DNA of 20,591 bases. Source: Actinomycetota bacterium. Lineage in GTDB: Bacteria; Cyanobacteriota; Vampirovibrionia; Obscuribacterales; Obscuribacteraceae. The DNA is taken from positions 1-20,591 of the forward strand of contig CAJCIF010000381.1 of NCBI GenBank assembly GCA_903970355.1, written 5' to 3'. Positions within the stretch are counted from its first letter, which is position 1. Each line of letters begins with the position of its first letter. Below the pieces are notes generated by a model. The model saw nothing but the letters and a program-made list of their open reading frames with translations, made no database searches and was not told the origin of the DNA. Positions 15,201 through 20,591 of the stretch are shown here, piece after piece. A program made the translations under genes and the position numbers.

Positions 15201-15430
15201 CAAAAGACTTCGTCTTTCTAACGCTGGAAGATGAAACCGGTTTGGCAAATGTAGTTGTTAATCCGAAAATTTTTAAACAGTATAAAGAACAACTTTTGCG
15301 AAGTAATTTTTTGGCGATATCAGGCACCTTGCAAGTAGACGAAGGGGTAAGAAACCTAATTGCACGACAGGTCGAGTCTCTTCCAAAATTAGTGGGCAAT
15401 CCGAAGTTTGTTTCGCGCGATTTTCACTAG
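12272..15430 (+). CDS. dnaE2: Error-prone DNA polymerase III alpha subunit DnaE2 (ImuC)
   Basis: A 1052-residue C-family DNA polymerase that carries out mutagenic lesion bypass during the SOS response. Domains in order are PHP (1 to about 210, starting ELHCHSSFSLLDGAS and ITDHDD), polymerase palm and fingers, helix-hairpin-helix/tail (about 830-880), and a C-terminal OB fold (about 965-1040, FVFLTLEDETGLANVVV). The three catalytic aspartates are present: PDIDLDI (Asp381, Asp383) and FKIDLLGLG (Asp536). GRGSAANSVVCYCL, QGMRVAVIAGGFTPAQADQL and YGFPESHSASFALIAYASA are typical of DnaE2. The length (about 1050) and the lack of the long C-terminal tail of replicative DnaE1 support DnaE2. It is co-transcribed with imuB from the operator-bearing promoter at 10570. 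Confidence 0.93.
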   Translation: MEYAELHCHSSFSLLDGASNPEELIGTAKKLGLKALAITDHDDMGGIVRFSEAAKEASFEAILGAELTLEDDSHLTLLVENLDGYKNLCYLISRARLASVRGLPHVSYDELARYAKGLVALSGCPHGAIPHNLLLEKVSEAERLSRFFQEIYEGRFFYELWDHGVLQEAVLCKGLVELSGRNGTPCLVTNNVHYASRRKRIVHDVLTCLKHEVILSTAGRRLRPNDNWCLKSPEEMFSLWQNYPDFLTNTVRVAERCQFRLFSLKPSLPHFPTPDNLTYDEFLERLVWKGAERLFETISPQHTKQIQHELDIIKRMQIAPYFLIMWDIVEFAKSKGILVQGRGSAANSVVCYCLAITAVDPVAMQLLFERFISEGRDEPPDIDLDIAHQHREIVLQYVYNKYGREHAGMVCETITYRGRSAVRDAARVLGFSQEQAEHLARQSHFSEAKDAAIGLASGGVQEAGLDIKDNRTRTLIEVVAGLDRLPRHRSIHVGGFVLSGEPLGKLVPLEPASMKDRTVIQWDKDDLNPVGMFKIDLLGLGMLSMVQEASRLIKLHRQQDFEMAKLDMHDAGVFEMLQKADTIGIFQVESRAQMSILPKLYPQRFYDIVVSIALIRPGPIQGNIVHPYIRRRRGLEPVTYPHPSLIPVLERTLGVPLFQEQGMRVAVIAGGFTPAQADQLRRVMSFKRSKERMSDICMDLADGMKRNGFSDEVIISLTNQLQAFANYGFPESHSASFALIAYASAYLKRHFAPEFYCAMLNAQPLGFYSPNTLIRDALRHDVKVLPIDLACSDWDCTLEPIENNGTTKEQFAMRMGLRYIHSLGSKAKELLEKAWREGGPFRSAEDVCARSGLGWKTLQLLATAGAFETFIPGRRQALWEVIAISKRKDLPLLKELKKSESNDSTAHLNIPPMTEFERTVADYQTQLFSVFEHITKYYRPWAEKNGMKSCSYVMQGKNNEYITIAASVICRQRPGTAKDFVFLTLEDETGLANVVVNPKIFKQYKEQLLRSNFLAISGTLQVDEGVRNLIARQVESLPKLVGNPKFVSRDFH

Positions 15431-15523
15431 CACTCGTGATAAATTACGAAGATATAGGCAGCAGAAACCAGTATCACCAAGAATACTGCCCAACACCAAT
15501 TTTCAAGCAGAAGGAATCGACAT

Positions 15524-16570
15524 ATGGAATTTAGACAATTAGGACGTTCAGGACTAAAAGTGCCCGTGTTGAGTTTTGGAGCTGGAACATTTGGCGGCAA
15601 AAATGACTTCTTCAAAGCTTGGGGCGCTACGGATGATATTAAAGTTGCAACGCGCATCGTTGATATTTGTCTTGAAGCCGGTGTGAATTTTTTTGATACC
15701 GCTGATATCTATTCCGATGGGCAATCTGAAGAAGTACTTGGTAAAGCTATTGGTAAAAAGCGCAATGATGTCATCATCTCGACCAAAGCGACTTTTCCAA
15801 TGGGCACAGGTCCAAATGATGTCGGCTCTTCTCGATACCGTCTTATTAAGTGCTGCGACGACAGTTTGAAACGACTGAACACAGATTACATCGACATTTA
15901 TCACATGCATGGCTTTGATGCAGTGACGCCAATCGAAGAAACCTTGAGCACCTTGGAAACTTTAGTGCAAAGCGGAAAAGTAAGATACATAGGTTGCTCA
16001 AACTTTTCAGGCTGGCACCTGATGAAGTCGCTTTCCATTTCGGAGCGATACGGCTGGGCGCGTTATGTTTCACACCAGGCCTATTATTCACTGATAGGTC
16101 GTGAGTACGAATGGGAATTAATGCCGCTCGCTATCGATCAAGGAGTAGGCATTACGGTATGGAGTCCACTCGGTTGGGGACGTCTAACTGGAAAAATCAG
16201 GCGCGATCAGCCACTGCCAAAAGAAAGCAGATTGCATCACACTGCTCAATACGGTCCGCCGGTGGAAAACGAACATCTCTTTAACGTCATCGATGCCATT
16301 GATGAAGTAGCGAAAGAGACAAATAAGAGCGTGTCCCAAATTGCCTTAAATTGGCTCATGCAGCGACCGACCGTTTCTAGCATCATATTCGGTGCACGTA
16401 ACGAAAAACAACTCAAAGATAATCTCGGCGCATTCGGTTGGAATCTTACTGCCGACCAGGTTGCAAGACTCGATGCAGCAAGTGAACAAACACCAATCTA
16501 TCCATACTGGCACCAACGCCAATTCGGTGCGCTAAATCCTTCACCGATTAAGGAATTAGTCCGAGCCTAA
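15524..16570 (+). CDS. Aldo/keto reductase (intact)
   Basis: A 348-residue aldo/keto reductase of the kind often annotated as predicted oxidoreductase or L-glyceraldehyde 3-phosphate reductase-like. It starts MEFRQLGRSGLKVPVLSFG after a good AAGGA ribosome-binding site 8 nt upstream. The catalytic tetrad is visible: Asp and Tyr in FFDTADIYSDG, Lys in VIISTKATF, His in IYHMHGFD. The cofactor-binding end, SSIIFGARNEKQLKDNLGA, is intact. It is only distantly like the frameshifted reductase at 2881, so it is not its tandem copy. Its last 15 nt overlap the 3' end of the TetR gene on the other strand. The 93-nt gap after dnaE2 shows no clear terminator, so read-through from dnaE2 cannot be excluded. 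The substrate is unknown. Confidence 0.9.
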   Translation: MEFRQLGRSGLKVPVLSFGAGTFGGKNDFFKAWGATDDIKVATRIVDICLEAGVNFFDTADIYSDGQSEEVLGKAIGKKRNDVIISTKATFPMGTGPNDVGSSRYRLIKCCDDSLKRLNTDYIDIYHMHGFDAVTPIEETLSTLETLVQSGKVRYIGCSNFSGWHLMKSLSISERYGWARYVSHQAYYSLIGREYEWELMPLAIDQGVGITVWSPLGWGRLTGKIRRDQPLPKESRLHHTAQYGPPVENEHLFNVIDAIDEVAKETNKSVSQIALNWLMQRPTVSSIIFGARNEKQLKDNLGAFGWNLTADQVARLDAASEQTPIYPYWHQRQFGALNPSPIKELVRA

Positions 16571-17179
16571 AATCAAATCGATCAATGTATCAGCGGTTCG
16601 CTCCATCTGAAATGGAAACAACTCGCTGCCATACAATACTTCTTGCGTCATGATGTGATTGACGAGCGTGCCGCAGAATATTCGCGCAATCGCCTCAGGA
16701 TCCTTAATTCGAGGGCTTGGATTTACGGCGAAGTATTCGCAAAACAGTTTGATGCCCGGTCTAATTACTGCATTGGTATAGAGCCTTGCCAATTCTGGAA
16801 AGCGGCTTGATTCACCAATGACTGTTCTCAGAAGCGCTACATAAGAAGGATCCTTTTGCCGTCCAGCAAACACCTTTGCAAGAGTTTTCAACATCTGGCG
16901 TGGGGGAACGTTCATATCGATCGTGCCACCAAACTGCTCTTTCACGTGGGCTAGGGTAAGGCTCTCGATAATGGCTGTGAAAAGCCCTTCTTTATCATTA
17001 AAATGACTATAAATAGTCTGTTTAATTACACCAGCTCGTTCGGCAACGCGATTCATGCTTGTGCCTTCGTAGCCAAATTGCAGAAACACTTCAATTGCGC
17101 CGCGGATAATTTGATCGCGCTTCGCCTTCGAATAGGCTGACAGGCCCTCTTTTGAAGTATCGTTTGCCGTAAGACTCAT
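16556..17179 (-). CDS. TetR family regulator, CecR-like, of the adjacent efflux operon
   Basis: A 207-residue TetR-family repressor. The DNA-binding domain occupies about 17-65, with RDQIIRGAIEVFLQFGYEGT followed by SMNRVAERAGVIKQTIYSHF, a full helix-turn-helix. The ligand-binding C-terminal domain contains RQMLKTLAKVFAGRQKDP and LLRTVIGESSRFPELARLY, which recalls regulators of multidrug efflux pumps. The start ATG 17177-17179 is 58 nt from the divergent HlyD-type gene. A perfect palindrome in the promoter between them (17200-17215) is the likely operator, giving autoregulation plus control of the pump. The layout matches E. coli cecR (ybiH) with ybhGFSR. Its effector is unknown. Confidence 0.87.
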   Translation of the reverse strand: MSLTANDTSKEGLSAYSKAKRDQIIRGAIEVFLQFGYEGTSMNRVAERAGVIKQTIYSHFNDKEGLFTAIIESLTLAHVKEQFGGTIDMNVPPRQMLKTLAKVFAGRQKDPSYVALLRTVIGESSRFPELARLYTNAVIRPGIKLFCEYFAVNPSPRIKDPEAIARIFCGTLVNHIMTQEVLYGSELFPFQMERTADTLIDLILGSD

Positions 17180-17191
17180 AACAAACCCGAT

Positions 17192-17220
17192 TTGACTTTC
17201 ATACCGAATGGTATGATAAT
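17192..17220 (+). promoter_or_regulatory. Efflux-operon promoter with TetR operator in the spacer
   Basis: TTGACT (17192-17197) and GATAAT (17215-17220) are 17 nt apart. The spacer holds the perfect inverted repeat CATACC-GAAT-GGTATG (17200-17215). A dimeric TetR repressor there would block RNA polymerase directly. Transcription would start near 17227, leaving only about 11 nt before ATG 17238, so the first message may be nearly leaderless. Confidence 0.68.
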
Positions 17221-17237
17221 AACATCAAACGGTAATA

Positions 17238-18620
17238 ATGTCTAATTGGCGACCACGGCCCGCAATGCAAACAACAAGGAAAAGCGACTCGGAAGAATCC
17301 GACAGAACTCCCAGAGAACAGGGAGCGGTTGGCACGCCGCCGCAACGTTCGGACCCTTCTGCTTCACGTAGTCAAAGTCCTAAACAGGAAAAACCAGCTC
17401 CTCAGCCACCAAAGCGGAAAAGGAGAACCGGCGTCTTCGTTCTAATTTTCCTGGTAGCGGCTGGCGTTCTAGCTTTTTTTGGTTATCGTAATTACGCAGC
17501 CCGCCAGGAGCAGAAAGGCAAACTGTTCGTAAGCGGTCGCATTGAAGGTTACGAGACGAACCTCGGAGCTAAGATAGGCGGTCGGGTTCAATGGATCAAA
17601 TACCGTGAAGGGGCTGTTGTCCACCCGGGTGAACTTGTTGCTCAATTAAGCGATGATGACTACCAGGCTCAATTGCGTGGTTCTCAGGCACGGTTGAAAA
17701 AAGCAATCGAGGCTCGAGATGTTGCCGAGCAACAGGTGGAAGTTGCACAACAAACTGTAGATCAATCTGAACTCAACAGGCTGCAAGCTACTCAAGACAC
17801 CAAAGGAAAAGTTTTCCAGGCTCAAGCACAAGTGGCATCCGCAAAAGCACAGTTGAGTCAGGCCGAAGCGGAAGTAATTCAAACTCAAGCAGACTTAAAA
17901 CTCGCCCATTTGCGGAAAGAGCGTTATGACACGCTTGCGCAACAGGGTGCGGTTATGCAAGACCAAGCCGATCAAGCTGACACGACGGTTGCTACCACCC
18001 AAGCCACACTGGAAGCTAAGATTGCTGCTCTAGAATCAGCGAAAAAGCAACTAGCAGCATCTCAAGGCAACTTGATGCAACAGGAAAGTACACGTTTGAA
18101 TCCGCCGATTCGGTCATCGCAATTAACGGCATCACAACGTCAACTTATCCAGGCGAAGTCACAACTTAAGTCGGCAGCTGATGAAATCCACAATGCTCAG
18201 TCGGACATAGACCAAATTAAAGCGAATATCGCTTACCTGAATATTCCAAGCACTATATATGGTGTGGTTACGGCCAGACCGGTGGAACCAGGTGCTGTTG
18301 TGACAGCAGGCCAAACTGTTTTGTCTTGCATCAATCTTGATACCGTTTACCTGCGAGGTTATGTACCGGAAGGCTCTATAGGCAAAGTGCGGGTAGATCA
18401 AGATGCCATGGTCTATCTAGATTCAGCACCAAAAAAGGGCCTGCCGGGAACGGTGATCGAAATTGATCCGGAAGCTTCATTCACTCCGGAAAATATCTAT
18501 TTTCGAGATGACCGTGTTAAACAAGTATTCGGCATCAAAATCGCTATAAAAGACCCTCAACGATTTCCAAAACCGGGAATGCCTGCGGATGCAGAAATTC
18601 TCTTGAAGGAAACAAAATGA
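17238..18620 (+). CDS. HlyD family membrane-fusion protein (YbhG-like)
   Basis: A 460-residue periplasmic adaptor of an ABC exporter. Residues 1-60 are a Ser/Pro/Gln-rich, basic cytoplasmic tail longer than usual. A single membrane anchor follows (GVFVLIFLVAAGVLAFFGY, 65-83). Then come the first lipoyl half (VSGRIEGYETNLGAKIGGRV), a long coiled-coil hairpin (about 140-330, rich in Ala and Gln), the second lipoyl half (GVVTARPVEPGAVVTAGQTV) and a beta-barrel (LDTVYLRGYVPEGSIGKVRV). The segment DPEASFTPENIYFRDDRVKQ corresponds to one in E. coli YbhG. The stop overlaps the next start (ATGA), so translation is coupled to the ABC protein. ATG 17265 is an alternative start. It probably moves drugs or other toxic small molecules; the substrate is not shown. 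Confidence 0.88.
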   Translation: MSNWRPRPAMQTTRKSDSEESDRTPREQGAVGTPPQRSDPSASRSQSPKQEKPAPQPPKRKRRTGVFVLIFLVAAGVLAFFGYRNYAARQEQKGKLFVSGRIEGYETNLGAKIGGRVQWIKYREGAVVHPGELVAQLSDDDYQAQLRGSQARLKKAIEARDVAEQQVEVAQQTVDQSELNRLQATQDTKGKVFQAQAQVASAKAQLSQAEAEVIQTQADLKLAHLRKERYDTLAQQGAVMQDQADQADTTVATTQATLEAKIAALESAKKQLAASQGNLMQQESTRLNPPIRSSQLTASQRQLIQAKSQLKSAADEIHNAQSDIDQIKANIAYLNIPSTIYGVVTARPVEPGAVVTAGQTVLSCINLDTVYLRGYVPEGSIGKVRVDQDAMVYLDSAPKKGLPGTVIEIDPEASFTPENIYFRDDRVKQVFGIKIAIKDPQRFPKPGMPADAEILLKETK

Positions 18621-20590
18621 CTACGAGCTCCTTGCCTCGAAATGCAACGGACAATAGTCAGAGGGAAAACTCAATCATCTACGCGCGCGGGTTAACCAAG
18701 CGCTATGGCAATCTTGAAGCTATAAAAGCAATCGATCTTTCCGTTAAAAAAGGAGAGATATTCGGTTTAATTGGTCCGGATGGTGCCGGCAAAACAAGCA
18801 CGTTTCACATACTCGGTGGCGTTATGGAACCCACTTCCGGTGAAATTCTGGTTATCGGAAAACCTCCACGTGAATCTCGCTTATCAATCGGTTATTTAAC
18901 ACAACAATTTTCTCTCTACCTCGACATGAGCATAGAAGAAAACATGAAATATTCGGCCGGATTGAGAGAAGTGCCTCCCGCTGATTATAAAGAACGCTTT
19001 GAAAAATCATTACGGCAAATGAACTTATACAAGTTTAAAGAACGGCTTGCCGGGCAGTTGTCTGGCGGGATGAAACAAAAGCTTGCTCTTTGTTGTGCGC
19101 TCGTTTCCAGACCGACAGTCTTGCTTCTTGATGAACCAACAACAGGTGTTGATCCTGTATCAAGGCGCGAATTCTGGGATCTCCTCGCTGAGGTGTCTGC
19201 TGAGGGTGTAACGATTGCTGTTGCGACCCCTTATCTGGATGAAGCAGAAAGATGCAACCGTGTTGCTTTAATGCATCAGGGATCGATTTATCAAGTTGGC
19301 ACTGTTGCCGAACTAAAGGCAAGTCTTAATCTGCAAAGATTAGAATTGCGCTCGCCAACGATATTAAAGGTAGAAGAGGATCTCGTTAAATCTCTCAATG
19401 AACACAGACCAGATATTGCCGACGTGCAGACTTTTGGAGATCGTTTAGATGTTCTCGTTCCAAATGTTGACTCCGGCAAGCAAATAATCACAGAAGTTGG
19501 CAATCAATTTAATCTGCGCGATCTCAAAATAGAAGTTGAAGAACCGAGTCTCGAAAACGTTTTTGTGATGCGATTAAAAAGTGCCACAAGCACTGAGCAA
19601 GGCGTGCAGAATGCTTTTGCGTTTCAAAAGCCGCACCGGAATAAACTTGGCGATTCAGCCATTCACGCTGCCGAAATCTGGAAGACGTATGGCGACTTCA
19701 ACGCTGTGAAAGGCGTTAGTCTCGATGTGGCTTACGGAGAAATCTATGGATTGCTAGGTGCAAACGGTGCAGGAAAAACAACAACCATCAAAATGCTTTG
19801 CGGTTTGATCGAACCTTCCGCCGGCACCATGACCTTAGCCGGTGAAACTGAAGGTTTGCGCGATCCAAAATTGCGAGAACGCATTGGTTACATGAGCCAG
19901 AAGTTTACTCTTTATGACGATCTCACTCTTTTTGAAAATTTGCAGTTTTACTGTGGCGTCTACGAAGTGCCAATTAGATACAGGCTGGAACGAATCAAGT
20001 GGGTTTTGAAGGCAAGCGATCTTGTCGGTCAAGAAACTATGATTACAGGAAAATTGCCGGGTGGCTGGAAGCAACGGCTCTCTTTTGGTGCATGCGTAAT
20101 GCACGAACCAGACATTCTCTTTCTTGATGAACCGACAAGCGGTGTTGACCCTCTGGCGCGGCGGCAGCTCTGGGTATTAATTTCAGAATTCGCCCGTAAA
20201 GGAACAGCCGTGCTTGTAACCACTCACTTCTTAGAAGAAGCGGAGCATTGCCACCATCTCGGTTTTATGGTTGCTGGTGAGCTGGTTGCACAAGGAACAC
20301 CGACAGCAATTAAAGAATCACAACCCGGTCAGTTGATTGAAGTGGTCACAGATCAAAATCAACGCGCCTCGGATGTCCTCAAGAAAAAGATGGATGGATG
20401 GCGAGTTTCCATATTTGCAGATCGATTGCATATTGTTTTGGATAACCCGGATTCTGAGCTTCAAGAAATTCTCAATCTCTTGCAAAACAACAACATAAAC
20501 GTCAAGTCTCATAAACCGATTCCATTTTCTCTGGAAGATTCTTTTATCGGGATTGTCCAGAGGACGGGCAATCAAACAGCGGACTCTTAG
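18617..20590 (+). CDS. Double-NBD ABC exporter ATPase (YbhF-like)
   Basis: A 657-residue cytoplasmic protein with two complete ABC ATPase domains (about 20-240 and 368-585) and short C-terminal extensions after each, as in YbhF. NBD1: Walker A GPDGAGKT (53-60), Q-loop YLTQQF, signature LSGGM, Walker B VLLLDEP (Asp172, Glu173). Its H-loop His is replaced by Pro (VATPYLDEAE, Pro205). NBD2: Walker A GANGAGKT (401-408), Q-loop YMSQKF, signature LPGGW, Walker B ILFLDEP, H-loop His557 (VTTHFLEEAE). Site pairing therefore predicts one normal ATP site (NBD2 Walker A with NBD1 LSGGM) and one degenerate site. No membrane segments are present, so partner permeases are needed; by comparison with ybhGFSR they should begin just past the right edge. 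The start overlaps the adaptor stop by 4 nt. Confidence 0.9.
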   Translation: MTTSSLPRNATDNSQRENSIIYARGLTKRYGNLEAIKAIDLSVKKGEIFGLIGPDGAGKTSTFHILGGVMEPTSGEILVIGKPPRESRLSIGYLTQQFSLYLDMSIEENMKYSAGLREVPPADYKERFEKSLRQMNLYKFKERLAGQLSGGMKQKLALCCALVSRPTVLLLDEPTTGVDPVSRREFWDLLAEVSAEGVTIAVATPYLDEAERCNRVALMHQGSIYQVGTVAELKASLNLQRLELRSPTILKVEEDLVKSLNEHRPDIADVQTFGDRLDVLVPNVDSGKQIITEVGNQFNLRDLKIEVEEPSLENVFVMRLKSATSTEQGVQNAFAFQKPHRNKLGDSAIHAAEIWKTYGDFNAVKGVSLDVAYGEIYGLLGANGAGKTTTIKMLCGLIEPSAGTMTLAGETEGLRDPKLRERIGYMSQKFTLYDDLTLFENLQFYCGVYEVPIRYRLERIKWVLKASDLVGQETMITGKLPGGWKQRLSFGACVMHEPDILFLDEPTSGVDPLARRQLWVLISEFARKGTAVLVTTHFLEEAEHCHHLGFMVAGELVAQGTPTAIKESQPGQLIEVVTDQNQRASDVLKKKMDGWRVSIFADRLHIVLDNPDSELQEILNLLQNNNINVKSHKPIPFSLEDSFIGIVQRTGNQTADS

Positions 20591-20591
20591 C

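Noticed and set aside
15427..15657. Minus-strand ORF with a hydrophobic C-terminal stretch between dnaE2 and the second reductase
   Set aside because: More than half of it is antisense to the reductase and no start or ribosome-binding site lies in the free part. The hydrophobic run of about 20 residues is too little evidence.
17200..17215. Similarity of the TetR operator to the mutasome operators (both have CATAC and GTATG arms)
   Set aside because: CATAC to GTATG spacing is 6 nt here but 4 nt in the mutasome sites, so the half-sites face a different helical spacing. A shared regulator is unlikely without binding data.
1..20591. Phage, transposon, CRISPR or RNA genes
   Set aside because: No transposase or integrase motifs, no regularly spaced repeats, and no tRNA or rRNA-like segments were found on reading; only a dedicated search could exclude small RNAs.

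Overview
The window looks like a chromosomal segment of a free-living, AT-leaning bacterium. No transposase, integrase, phage gene, rRNA, tRNA or CRISPR array was seen. I suspect a non-photosynthetic member of the cyanobacterial phylum (Vampirovibrionia/Melainabacteria, for example Obscuribacterales). The reasons are membrane-anchored Ser/Thr kinases with an HRDFTPDN catalytic loop, scattered GTAGGGGC... palindromes, and an ImuA/ImuB/DnaE2 set. This placement is inference only; a marker-gene or whole-protein search would decide it.

Left part (1-3900), a patch of metabolic and decaying genes. A basic-membrane-protein (BMP) family solute-binding protein runs off the left edge on the minus strand. 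Behind it is a TetR-type regulator reduced to its two ends by an internal deletion. It is divergent from a short-chain dehydrogenase with an in-frame TAA just after its cofactor motif. A secreted leucine-rich-repeat protein and an aldo/keto reductase follow; the reductase has lost its normal C-terminus to a one-base frameshift. Three lesions within about 3.2 kb suggest relaxed selection or sequence errors.

Middle part (3900-15430), a split SOS mutasome with a kinase operon inside it. imuA (4186) is separated from imuB-dnaE2 (10685-15430) by about 5.7 kb. Both units carry nearly the same promoter: TTGACA, then a CATAC-N4-GTATG palindrome in the spacer, then GTTAATAGT. This implies one repressor, probably LexA, controls both. 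Between them lies a three-gene operon (5150-9638): two membrane Ser/Thr kinases that share a related juxtamembrane domain, and a membrane-anchored TPR protein. A DUF4239-type membrane protein converges on this operon.

Right part (15431-20591). A second, intact aldo/keto reductase converges on a TetR regulator. That regulator is divergent from an efflux operon: an HlyD-type adaptor and a double-ATPase ABC protein overlapping by ATGA. The layout matches the E. coli cecR/ybhGFSR system, so the two ABC-2 permeases should lie just beyond the right edge. The promoter between regulator and adaptor has a perfect CATACC-GAAT-GGTATG palindrome inside its -35/-10 spacer, which points to repression by the TetR protein.

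The best leads are the paired mutasome promoters, the tandem kinase/kinase/TPR operon with its unusual catalytic motifs, and the small ORF and repeats in the imuA leader.
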